Source of the DNA: Botryotinia globosa
Taxonomy: Eukaryota > Ascomycota > Leotiomycetes > Helotiales > Sclerotiniaceae
Assembly (NCBI GenBank): GCA_014898425.1
Contig: RCSZ01000017.1
Coordinates: 1-64,000 of the forward strand
Length of the DNA: 64,000 bases
Direction of reading: 5' to 3'
Part shown: positions 52,301 to 63,700 of the stretch, piece by piece
Numbering within the stretch: the stretch's first letter is position 1
Layout: every line of letters starts with the position of its first letter
Translations under genes and position numbers: made by a program
Notes under the pieces: generated by a model
What the model saw: only the letters and a program-made list of their open reading frames with translations
Databases searched by the model: none
What the model was told of the DNA's origin: nothing

Positions 52301-54155
52301 TTGAGCCTAGTAGGCCTACAGTGCTTCCTGGAAAAAGTTCTGCTTTCGATGATCCTCATGTCAATGACGAAAACTCCGACGCCATATCAATTGAAGCGTT
52401 TGAAAAACCTTCTTGGAGGTCTTCATTCAAGCCTGCGCCGCGTCCAGATCCTGATAACCCAAGTGCCCCTACACCTTTGGATTACGATACTCCCATGGAT
52501 GATTGTGGCCCCTTGGTCAAGGCCCCTTTCCGCGGAACATTACGTACGTGGGAAGTACAGGTTGAGATTGTTCTTAAGGATTTTTACAATTCTATCAGGA
52601 ACGATCGACTTCCATTATTTGGTGCCGTCGATAGGTCACAAATGCCGGCTTCATCATCTAGCACTCTTTCAGTATTCACCAATGGTATGTTGCGCCGTTC
52701 TCCTAGTGTTCTGAGTAAAGCTCCCTCAGAATCACCTAGTTATCTTCGTGGAAGAACAGCAGAGACTGTACGCACAAATGGGAAGTGGAGCAATAAGACT
52801 AGATCGAGACCTCGTTTATATCCTAACTCAGGAATGGGATCCAGTCGAACTAGTCTGGATGATCAATCATCTATGTGGAGCCCTTCAGTATCGTCTAGTA
52901 CTTGGAGCAAGTATTCTCTCGGAAAACATGCCTCGATGTCCGTGGACTCTCTTGGTTCGGTACTCCAAGGCGATTATCAACAATCTATTGGATTCGCCAA
53001 TGCTCTCAGCCAAGCAATCATCCGTGAAGAGACGGTCCATAGCTCAGGAAGTAGGGGCAGTGATCATGAAGAACTTCGTGTTGCCCCTCTGCTTGATGAT
53101 GAATCTTTAGAGTTGGCTGGCGCACCATGGGCAAAGGAAGGTATGGTCAAGCACAAGCATCATCTGGAAGCTCTCGACAAGAAGGCAAAGGATCGTAACT
53201 GGGTTGAAACATTTGCTGTTATCGAAAAGGGCTACATGAGCTTGTTCTCGTTCTCCACCAAAAATGTCCGCAAGCCCAAGGGTCAAACTAGTGGCGGAGT
53301 TGTTGGTGGTGGAAATTGGCAAGAGAATGCCGAAAATCTTGGTTCATTCCTCCTCCGACAAACTATCGCTAGTGCCCTTCCTTCACCAGGCTACTCCAAA
53401 GCTCGCCCTCATGTCTGGGCGCTTTCCTTGCCCACGGGAGCGGTACATCTCTTTCAAGTAGGCACGGCAGATATCGTCAAAGAATTTGTTACAACAGCCA
53501 ACTATTGGAGTGCTCGGTTATCAAACCATCCTCTCGTAGGTGGTATTAGTAATATCGAATACGGCTGGTCTGATGAGATTGTAAATAACCCTCTGGTCAC
53601 TGCGATCAACGAACAGAATACCAGACCATCAACTTCCGGTGCTAGGCCTAGCATGCAGAGCTCTCTACGATCAAGCTTGGATCACGGCTATGTGGGAGGG
53701 GTTAGATCAAGATTGCCAGGTGATAGAATTGCTATAAATGATTGGAGTCCTCCAATACAAAGCATGAGAGCTAGTAACTTGATGGAGCCGGATCAGTTGA
53801 AAACACTGACTGCTTATGTGCAGAGTATTGAGGAAGAATTGCAGAAACATAATATGTTGAGAAATCCAATGCTTCTAGCTGTAAGTATCACAATTCTTCC
53901 TCGTGATTCATTTTCACTAACTTGGTACAGTATTCACCGCGTCATCCTAACGCACAAAAAGCAATGGCGAATTGGGAAAAGAAATCTTCATATTTGCTTC
54001 GCGAAATTGTAAAGTTCACAACGTATATTGATAGTTTACATGCAGCCGAAATTGGCAGACAAAGAATTTATCATGAAAGAGCGGCACATCAAGCCGTCGC
54101 CGAGGGGAAAAATGAAGATGAGGAAGCAGAAGTTGATACCACAATCACTGGATGA
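49314..54155 (+). CDS. Sec7-PH domain Arf-family guanine nucleotide exchange factor (Syt1/Yel1-like)
   Basis: Three exons: 49314-52107, 52154-53880, 53931-54155; introns of 46 and 50 bp; 1581 residues. First in-frame ATG is 49314 (another at 49332); the frame is open upstream to 49146 without ATG. Residues 1 to about 830 are Ser/Pro-rich and disordered. The Sec7 domain covers about 840-970: LKGESQQVDRVLDAF contains the glutamate (about 904) at the catalytic finger position, and VHTICYSVLLLNTDLH is the second Sec7 motif. The first intron lies inside this domain and is needed to restore it. A PH domain follows at about 1255-1400, then a C-terminal helical segment (NWEKKSSYLLREIVKF). This layout matches yeast Syt1 and Yel1, which activate small GTPases of the Arf/Arl group at Golgi or plasma membrane; which one it corresponds to is not decided. 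Confidence 0.9.
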
Positions 54156-55874
54156 AACTGACGCAGTTTCCATTACATGAGAAGAAGAAAAGATACATTA
54201 CGACGATTATGTATATACGACACGCATGACGCTGCCCTCAAAAAACTTCCGATAATTTGTTCTCTTGATGGATGACAGATGGGAGGGAATGATTATGTGG
54301 CGAGTATGGCAGGAAAAGGAAAGAATGGCGTTTTTCGAATTTTTGGGGAGAAGATGTAGGACGTTTTAATCTGTAGGCACATTGATGTGTAGTGCGCTTC
54401 TTGTTACTACTTTGCTATTTAATTGGCATTGGTTTTGCTATTAGTTGGCCCAAATTGCTTATTGAATTTGATTGGGCGCGTTGTTGGTTGGCTGGTTGGC
54501 TGGTTGTGGTTATACCCCGTTCGCTGTTGTTGAGTTTGCTTTTGCGCTGGCTTGGATTTTCTGGGTTGTTTATTTGAAATGGGAGAAAGGACAAGAAAAG
54601 AGGTGGACAAGGGAGAATGTGTGAAAAGGAAAGAGGAAATAGGGGTTCGCTTGTGATGGTCACTTGAGAATCAGGGAACAGATTTGGAACGTCTTGAGTT
54701 GGATTAGCTCGGTTTCGCTTCGTCGTGGGAAAGGAAGGCAAGGGAGCGTCGCTGTGTATATTTATGTGTATTAATAATCTGGCTTTGCTTGTCTATACTA
54801 GCTGGTGCTGTGTGGATGTTGCGGGAGGGAGAGATGGTGGATGAAGACGAGGAATGCGGGGTACGAGGTGTAATTAGGGAAGAGGAAGAGAAAATTCATG
54901 AGGATAATAATATATTTGTTATATTGAAATTTACTTTATGCTTGGGCGTTTGTACATGTATATGTTTAAAATTCTTATATCTTTGAGGTAATTGGATTAG
55001 GAGAAATTATAAGTATTTTTCCCGAGCAGGTCATCCATCTGAATATCCGCACTTCCTGCCATTGTGTTTCCACTTGCGACAAATGATTTTCGTTCAATAT
55101 CCATTGAATATCTGGAATTCGCAACCAGAGAACCTGTGAATTTGAGTCTTTGAATTACCAGTAATTACTATCAGCAAAGTTCCAAAGACTCCAGGAAACT
55201 TTCATGCGAGATCGATTCATATTCCCCACATCGCTTCAGTACTCCATACGTTCGAATCCACTTTGGCGCCTAGCTACCTGCCTCCTCAGCACGAACGCAC
55301 ATATGGATACTCGTACATGGACCAATCAATCGTCAGGTGGGGCATGTATCTGCCACACCCCTTTCCCCTGCGAATCATAGTTGTGTTGATATCTAATCTA
55401 TTCGGATCGATTGCGGGAATAATGTTTCGCTGGCTTGGATGTATGTATTTGTTTATTTGTTTATTTATGTATGTAGCCGCGAAGCTGGGTTGCTTGTTTG
55501 ATGGGTTGATGGTTTGATGGATGTTTTTGGATGTTTTTGTGAGGGGGGGGAGGGAGGAATGGATGGTGTTGGTTGAGTGGTGTTGGTTGAGTGGTGTTGG
55601 GGTTGGGGTTGGGATTGGGGTTGGAGATACGCGCGGGATTATTTGCTGTTGTTGGTTTCTTTAAATAGCTACTGGGGTTTGTATGTATGTATATTCTGAG
55701 ATTTGGATTGTGGTGTACAAAACATATCTACCTAGAAGACCTCGAGATCCGGATTATATATTTGAAAGTCTGAGAATAGCACAATTCCGAGTATTTATTC
55801 AGTTTCCTTCTATTGAGGAACTAAACTCGTGGCCGCGAATCTTACGCTATCGTTTACTGCATAGTTTTATAGTA
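54156..55874. other. intergenic, Sec7 3' flank and upstream region of the STAND-effector-like gene
   Basis: No gene seen. Contains TGGTTGGC repeats (about 54485-54505), an 8-9 base G run near 55542-55550 and TGGTGTTGGTTGAG repeats (55566-55625). Confidence 0.5.
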
Positions 55875-56914
55875 TGGTAGGTACTCCATCGAAGACATGT
55901 AAGGTGGATAGATATACTAAACAGAATCTAGGCTGGATTGGAAATCATAGGAGCGATATCTGCTGTATCGGCATTGCTAGAATCGACTATCGGTCTTCTC
56001 AGCCGACTGCGAAAAACGTACAACGACCAGAAAAACTCTTCAAAAGTGCTCGGAGCTCACGTCGTGGAGATCCAAGGAATCCTGACTATCCTCGAGCTCG
56101 TCAAGCATGAAGCTAATTTGCGCACTGCGGCTGTTCTTTCTGAGATTGAGAACATTCGCAAGATCGCAGCGGAGCTGATAGATACCTTAGAATTAATGGT
56201 ATCGGGGGAAAAGAGCCAAGCACGGCGTTTTGCTCATCAATTCCTCCAGGGAACTAAAGAGCAGGAGTCAATCGCAAAGTTGATGGAGCGGCTTGAGCAC
56301 GCAAAGTCGAATTTGGGTTTGGGTTTACATGTTGCCCATGTGGGAGTGACGCAATTAGTAGGTGATAAAGTTGCGATAAACATGGATATTCTGAATCGAG
56401 TGGACGGGCTACTTCGCAGTGTATTTGGAGATGGTGGAGGTCTTAAGATTGCAGATATGGTTAAGGATCATCGCCCTGAAAGTATGCTAGTCCACCGCTT
56501 GCGAGACTTCGCTAACAGATACTAGAAGATGGACTGGTACATATCAGAAGCGAAGACCTCTCGCCACGAATAAACGGAAATGTCAAAGACGCAGGTCCGG
56601 TTTCTAGTCGGGTAGTCTTGAAAAACGTGACCCGAGACCAGGCGCTACAAATTAATGGACCCATTGGAGAAAAGGGGTGGCGAGAGGTATCTCAGCTGGA
56701 AATTAGAGACAACGAAGCTGCTGGAAATGGCCTCCAAGTCAACCATGCGATTTCTGAAGATCTGTTTATGCAGTTGCTGGCGCACAGAGACCGAAATAAT
56801 AAGTCGGATGGTACACTGGGATCAGTTTTACAAGTAAGCGCTAGGCCTTCTGCTTCTGTTGGTGGTCGTCCTTGCGTTATGCCGAGGATAGAAAGTAGTG
56901 AGATTAGCGAGTAA
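55875..56914 (+). CDS. STAND/HeLo-like N-terminal domain protein with two C-terminal amyloid-motif-like repeats
   Basis: Exons: 55875-55877 (only the ATG), 55932-56481, 56526-56914; introns of 54 and 44 bp, the second with a perfect GCTAAC branch site; 313 residues beginning MAGLEIIGAISAV, a common start of fungal STAND-associated helical domains (SesA/HeLo-like). The first roughly 180 residues are predominantly helical and amphipathic by eye. In 215-261 two related segments appear, VLKNVTRDQALQINGPIG and EIRDNEAAGNGLQVNHAIS, about 29 residues apart. The pattern (charged strand, Asn, small/Gly, Q-hydrophobic-N, Ile) resembles HET-s-related amyloid motifs, where two repeats follow a HeLo or HeLo-like domain. 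That suggests a membrane-targeting cell-death effector triggered by templating, but this is inference. A decayed NACHT gene follows on the same strand. Confidence 0.75.
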
Positions 56915-56938
56915 GCTTAGAATTTAATGGTATAATGA

Positions 56939-57140
56939 ATTCAAAGATTTCAAAGATTTCAAAGATTTCAAAGATTTCAAAGATTTCAAAGATTTCAAAG
57001 ATTTCAAAGATTTCAAAGATTTCAAAGATTTCAAAGATTTCAAAGATTTCAAAGATTCAAAAGATTTCAAAGATTCAAAAGATTCAAAAGATTCAAAAGA
57101 TTCAAAAGATTCAAAAGATTCAAAAGATTCAAAAGATTCA
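56939..57140. repeat. 9-bp minisatellite, two block variants (ATTTCAAAG then ATTCAAAAG)
   Basis: About 22 perfect or near-perfect 9-bp units. Up to about 57055 the unit is ATTTCAAAG; after one mixed unit it becomes ATTCAAAAG to the end. It begins 24 bp after the stop codon at 56914, so it lies in the 3' untranslated region. It is open in several frames on both strands (Ile-Ser-Lys, Ser-Phe-Glu), which is a trivial consequence of the unit length. Confidence 0.93.
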
Positions 57141-57219
57141 ATTGTAAATATAAAACTCAAACATTGTTTTGAAATAGATATCCATATGAATTGTTATAAT
57201 AAAGACATATTTTATTGGA

Positions 57220-58680
57220 TTGAGGCAGTGTTGCAGGAACAAAAGATCGATCAGGAGAATGTTACGATACATTGTTCTCAACGCATTCCCAAGACGACAG
57301 AGGAGAAATGTGCAGTCGCAAGGATTACTCGGTTCACAGTCCTTGCAAATGGATACAAAAAGTCAGGGAAATCCGAATTTTCGAACAGAGAGGAATACTC
57401 TATTCCAATGATCCCCTCTGTATGTGTATGGTGGTCCTAAAAAGAAAAACTATGCTTTTCAACCGTTCTGGCGGGCTACTGGATTTCGCGTGCAGATAGA
57501 TCCTGGAGAATCGAATTATCTGGCGTTGGAATGATAGTGCAACAGTAGCAACTCTCAAACCAGCTAGGCAGTCCAGTATGTGTGCTTCGGAGTCTGATTT
57601 ATAAGCTTTTAAAAGCAAACAACAACTTGTACCGGATATTCTGGGTGATTTCGATAGCGTCGCCAAGATTAAAATCTTGCTCGTAATTTCTACTGGGAAA
57701 CGTGTGGCGTGTATTTATATCTATGGTTGAAAATGTTTCAGAAAATGTAATTCTCATTTTGCATGGTTTTGATGAGTGCGATGTCAATTTAATTAGAGTT
57801 TCCCGAGCAAAATTGGAAGGATATTATGGGTCTACCGGTGGGAATAATCACAAGGAAATGAGACGAATCATTGTTAGGCGCTTATTTCAAAAAGAATATT
57901 CGGGCGGAGTTGCTAAATTAGGATGAACGATTTCAATTGATATACCTATCTTCGCTAAAATATCATCTCCGGACCGTTCCATCTCTTCCGTCTATACTGA
58001 CATCTAGTAATTTATTCCATAGACTGTTATTTACATTTGACTTGGTTCTCAAGAAGACATATCTAGACTCTCTCCCCAACTTGGTTCTTCTTATTTCCCC
58101 GCACATATTCCTCTCTATTGGACACGGGACTTGCTATTCTATGCAAGCGTTACTACAATATGAAAGGCCTCGCAACGTCGCTTCCACACTTCTGATGCAT
58201 TCACTCGGTTGTTTCTCATCGAGTTTCTTCAGATAGACCTAAAAATACGAGCTTTCGGAGTCAATGAGCAGGAAGTCTATGAATATTTGTTTGGGGGCGC
58301 TTGGTTTCGATGGAGTAGTTGAAAATGGATGGTTGTGAGGCGGAACCTAGTGCTCATGTAGTCCAAATAGCCGAGAAAACGAAACTGGAGTATCTCTTTC
58401 CGTCGAGTGCTCAAACCGCTATTGGATCGAGCTTCTATTAATGCAGAGTTAAACAAAGCGTTGGGGGTACTCTTCATAACTTCATATAGACCCATCTCTT
58501 CATCGGTTCGAAGCTATGAGATCTTCAAGTCTACATATATTCAAGTAGTGTGCCTCTCTCTTCCACCCCAAGTGCTTGATTTTTATTCTCGATCCGAGAA
58601 TGGTTCTAGACTAAAGTTGGTCAGGTTCCCTTCATCGCATCATGATCAGAGTTCTCCGGGCATCGAGTCTAGTTAAGCCA
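57220..58680 (+). pseudogene. Decayed NACHT-type STAND (NLR-like) gene
   Basis: In one frame (57272-57499) the pattern C...L.STHSQDDR..M...KD....PCKWI followed by KRKTMLF matches the CL.DL..TDP.DDK..I...K..L...SYRWI...GKGKTMLL pattern of fungal NACHT proteins. The P-loop (57443-57454) keeps the Lys-Thr but has lost its glycines. After a frame change, 57702-57782 reads WRVFISMVENVSENVILIL then GFDECD (57768-57782), matching the Walker B DALDECD. Several stops and frame changes separate these pieces, no clear WD40, ankyrin or TPR repeats follow, and the gene stops being recognisable after about 57960; the end is uncertain. It probably was a receptor partner of the upstream gene. Confidence 0.6.
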
Positions 58681-59821
58681 TATCACAAGAGTGCAATATC
58701 CATGCGGAGATGCACTATCGGAAATCTCAGTGAATTGAAGCAGGTAGGTGAGTAGCGTGTCTCTGTTGTCCAGATTATTTGTACGCCTGGACATTGTTCC
58801 TCCTAAACTTTTATTGATTGAATTAATGGGATAATTGGCTTTTGTGATCAGAGGCTCTGACGATCTTATTTTATCAGTCTATCATTCCAGTAAATAAGAA
58901 TCGAGTCGATGTGTGAAGTAAACTTCTCCTTCTCTAACCTCGATTCGTTACTCGTCACAATGGGAATATTTTTGAAAATGATAGATTGTTCCGCGAGATC
59001 TTTTGTGTAGAGTAGTTCGTGCCGTTTCAGATCTGTGAGATCCACCAAAGACTACTGCTTTTATTGTCAAATTCAGTGAGATGCCGTTGTCGTTGCATTT
59101 GAGTACTTGGTCTCGGGAGACAAAATGAAATTTTGATCCTTCGGATAATATACAGCTTTTGAACTGCCCATGCTTAGATGTTTTTAAGATCCAAATTTGA
59201 AAGACTTTACCAGCAAACTTAACCTATCAAATGAATTCAACGGCTTCTAGATGCGCTGCATTTGGTCATCTATCAATAGTCTACCTTACAAAAATTCATA
59301 AGTCGAAAAATCCTAGATATGCTCAACTTCTACAACCACCAAAAATTTAGTGCTATGACATGATGTATACGATCACTGAGACAGCAATAATAGGCCATGT
59401 ACGTGAACAAATGGCAAGCCATATTAATTTAATGGGTATCGAGATAGTAAAACACTTTCTATAATGAAATCCAGCGCGCAACGCGAACGCAAATGCAACG
59501 ATGGTATAAGCCCAATGCCATGCCAGGCAAATTTCTTCGCAACTTCTAGAAACTACGCGAGGCGAAGTCCAACGCCGCTGACGCCAGTGTAAATGCAACG
59601 ATCTATGGTCAGAATGAATTGAGAAAGAAGGATGATCGTGTCGTCGTCTCGTCTCTTCGTAAGTCGTAAGTTCATATCCACCACATCACCCACCCCTGAC
59701 CATCATCAACAGTAGAGTGCTCTAAAAGTGCCAGGGCGCGAGTGTCACGGTGCGACCCGTGTCTTGGCAGCTGCTAATCCACGCTAGGATCAGCCCCCAT
59801 GCTCATACTGTATCAGAGGCC
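58681..59821. other. intergenic, nothing recognised
   Basis: No coding frame with plausible structure. Confidence 0.45.
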
Positions 59822-60783
59822 CTACGTCAACACCACGATATTCTCCTCATCTCCACCAAGCAACTGTCCATGCCCCCACTGCTCTCCCCTCTCCAATGGT
59901 GTTCCCCACGTGAATTTTCCAGCCCATCCCCATCTCTCCTTTTCCGTCACCAAGGTGTTCAGATCCTCTCCTTCTCCAAGCTCACAGAACAACCACTTCC
60001 AGACAGTTAAGTCTTCCCCTTGGGGTGTTGATTCGTCGGTTATTCTTTTCACTAAATTATTGAGTCAGTTGTGTGTAATTCTGATAGCAGTATCGTTTCA
60101 AATGAAAGGGGATATTAAGTAGCTACTTACATTGGATCATGTCCCCATCTTGGTTCTGTACAGCCAAAGCTTGGATCCATAGTCCATTGGATCTATGGTC
60201 CAGAAGATGCTGAAGATGGAGTGGCACACTGCCAGGTGCATACCGCTTCTTGAACTCCGTGAAAAGATGAACCCTCGAAGGGCGTATTGCTGGTCGTCCG
60301 CCGACCCTTACTAGATATGATTTATTAGCATGAGTCTTTCACTATCCAACAAAGAGTGTTTAATCTTACGGGCGTCTGCACGGTATATGGGTGCGGCGAG
60401 GACAGTGCCTCCCGCTTCCAGATATTGTTTCAAGAGTTCCTGTGCAGGTCAGCATGTGTTGTTCAAAATTCCCAATGCTTTCATTCGACGTTCAAAGGAT
60501 GTATCAGAGCAAATTGCCAAATATGAAATTCCACGTTCTGCATTAACTCCAATAACAAACCTCAACGCGAAGTAAAATTGGAAGAACAACTTACCATGAA
60601 CTCCGTTTGGAGATCGACGGTCCTCGTCTCCCAGCTATGGGCCTCCTGGGCCGGAACCCGTGTTTGCTCCATGAGCCGATCGGTGCTTTCGTGGATTAAC
60701 GACTCCATCTCGGCGCGGTTTTCCGCCAGGTAACTTTGGGCTGCCTGGCGGAAACCGGCCGTCTCCTCGGTAATGGGCTCCAT
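59822..60783 (-). CDS. Four-exon protein of unknown function (222 aa)
   Basis: Minus-strand exons: 60783-60595, 60439-60370, 60310-60131, 60051-59822; introns of 155, 59 and 79 bp; every junction keeps frame and the sum is 223 codons with stop. The N-terminus is an acidic amphipathic helix (MEPITEETAGFRQAAQSYLA). Then comes FMELLKQYLEAGGTV, a basic mid part with GGRPAIRPSRVHLFTEFKKR, an aromatic part (LTVWKWLFCELGEGEDL) and an acidic end. I do not recognise the family. The CTAG acceptor of exon 3 was chosen because the alternative AAG acceptor 4 bases away leads to an early stop. The G+C content and consistent splicing favour a real gene. No signal peptide or membrane helix seen. Confidence 0.7.
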
Positions 60784-63700
60784 TTTCTTCCTCTGAATAT
60801 GTTAGTCTTGATATGAGAAAAGGCGGAAGAGGAATGAATTCTTTCTTGACTTGGCTCGAGAACATAGGAAGAGGATGGGAAATGACATCTTGTGGAGGGC
60901 GAGATATCTGGGGTCTTGACTGGGGAGAATTTACTTACTTTTTTAAAAGGTTTTATGATTTTCGGAGGTCTATAGAATGTGTTAGCATGACATCATAAAC
61001 ATCAGAATCATAGAACAGAAGTGTGCTGTCTTAAGAAACAAATAGAAACTGACAAATCTCCTTTAGACAGATGAAGTATTAGGACAATGGACAAGACTCT
61101 CAAGCTGGAAGTTGCAAGAAGTCTGAAATAAAGAGTTGTGAGAAGTGTACGGAGTAATGAAGCTTGTCGTACGATTGATCTCTTGATTGCTCCCTACTGG
61201 GGAAATGAAGTTCTAGAAATCGATAAACGACAACTGTTGCTAATGGAAAGGGGCTCTTCAGTGAATATTCTCAACAGAGATAAGCCTTGAATGCAAATTA
61301 TATTTATTGCAATGTATAAACCGTATATTGATGTGAAGAGGAAAGAGATGGTCAATATGGTCAACGGTCAGAGATCAATAAGTTGAAGACGTAGAAAAGG
61401 TTGGCATATCCAAATGACGTGATTTTAAGATCGTACGAGACAGCAGTCCTAGAAAAATTCTCTGGTGTGGATGCAAAACGGGAAGGATCGAAGTTGAAGG
61501 AGCTAAACGAGCTTCCAGAGATTCGGTAATCCCAGGGGCTTTGTGGGGGTAGTTGAATAGAAGGAAGACCTTGCAGATACTGATGGTATGGCGGATATCA
61601 AACAACTACAGTTGAAGTTCTTCCGAGGAAGGTGTGATATGACAGAGGTGGGTCGCTGTGAGGTATTTTTGACGTAGTTGATGAAAAGAAGAGTGAAACT
61701 TGATCAAAGAGAAGCTTGGCGTCGTCCGAACTATAGCCCACGAGAAATAATTTGCGAAGATACGTTGAAATTGACCCAATTGTATGATTTTGAGAGCTTT
61801 GAAAACCTCTGGTGTTGAATGCGCAAATAGAAAAGCTTGTGATCTAAACGAGATATTGTGTTTCGGGAGGAGATTTTCTTGAAGTTGAAAGAACGAGAGA
61901 GGAAGGTATGGAGAAGGATGCCGTGGTTTATAGTATTATTGAATTGCTCGCCGTGAAGGAAATGATTGATGTTTGCGAAAGCAAAAGGTAGTAGGAATAT
62001 TGTCGGCAGCTTGTGGCTTGAAGTTGATAGTGATCGTATTGTGCGGTATATCAAGCTAGCACTTCAACTTTCTTGTGGGAGTAAGATAAATTGACGCCAA
62101 GCTTCTTGTATTCTGTGTGACGGTAGGTATTGTTGACTGGAACTTATGCGCGATGGAAGGAATGAATTGTAGGACTTTGCAGCGATAGCAAGAGAAGTGG
62201 ACAAGAAGCTGTGTGACGACGGGAAGGTTCGGTATCAGATGCTCTTTCGCATGAAGGATAGGAATTGACGGTCAATATGGTTGGGGAGTGGCGTGAGATA
62301 GTGACGATGGGTGGTATAGCGTGGAGAAAGATAGGTAGTTGGCAATCCTCTTACGCAGTAGTAGAATAGAGAGCCTGCAGCAAAGTAGAAAGAGGTTGAG
62401 TGTTGGGGTACAGGCAAATAGGGATGTGTTATCGGCGTGGTGCTTGGTACCGCTTTATGAGTGAGAGGATTGAGTTTATGGAGAACCAATCAGAATCTTG
62501 CACATGAAGCGTTGAAAAGAAAGCGCTTGCTATCTGTTGTGGCAAAGCTCAATAGTGAATATTTACATCGTGGCGGTGAGTTAGGGCAAATACCGATGAA
62601 GTTTAACTTTTTTTTGCAAAGAGGTGAATGACAATTTCAATGAAGAGACTGCTTCATTGAATGAAAATCACACGATTTTGTCAAGGTACTCCATTGATTT
62701 AGACGTGATGCTTCAATAATTTGATAGCAGAAGACATGCCTTTCTCTGTGGACATGACTGTACGCTTTGTTTGAGGTCACTGACCCGACCCAAGCAGAGA
62801 GTAAAATTTCCATGTCCAAATGATGAATAGTAGGCCCTTTTCTGTACATTTATGTGTGAGCTTTGCTTAAGATGACTAATCTCAAGCCTATACATCATGT
62901 CGCATGGTCAGACGCTGGTCAAGAACATCTAAATTGATGTCATGTTCATGCGCTAGCATAGACTCCAACGTGCAACTGTGCCGACACAATGTAAATATAC
63001 AACAACAGTATAACAGCAAGCGGACTCGTATATGTATCGCTATGGAGTGATCTAATCGTAGAAAATGTTTTTTTTACCTTACTATACAAAGAAGTCAACT
63101 TATGTGTGAGGTAAAAGGTATATGCGGGAGTGATACTTACGGCTGGCGGAGCCATCTCAACCTTCCAATGCGCACAATAGTACTGTAATTGATATTAGAA
63201 CAATTCGAAAACCTTAATGTATATCCTTGAGGTATTCCTACTATATTCTTTAAGTGTCAGTACCTTTTGTTGTTGATTCAGCTTGAAGTGTTTGATCTTT
63301 GAATGCAGCGATCTTGCCGATCAAGGACTTCCAGATGCCGTCAACAGCAATTAGAAGATGCCCAAAGCTTCAATTGAAGCAAAAAGTAGCAGAAGAATGA
63401 GAAGAATAACGTAATAAGAAATAAATTACATACCTTTCGTTGTGATATATTGGCGTTGAGGTGCTGGTGTTGATTGTGGTACTTGGCTGGTGTGGAGGAA
63501 AAGAGAAATGGATTTTGAAGTTGAGTAGGAATGGGGATTTTGAATTAAAGGCAATGGGAAGGATTGTGTGAGCATAATGGAACTAAGAATGAAACTTAGC
63601 CTAAAAGGGTCTTAGGTACCTAGATACCCTCGAGGGTCTGTCTAGTGTTTCTGCCATAATGTGAGAACTGTGATATGCTTATATTTGAAACTTGGCTTCT

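Noticed and set aside
56939..57140. CRISPR-like array
   Set aside because: Units are contiguous 9-mers without spacers in a eukaryotic context.
56924..57160. Ser-Phe-Glu and Ile-Ser-Lys repeat proteins on either strand
   Set aside because: Minisatellite translation, open in several frames by unit length.
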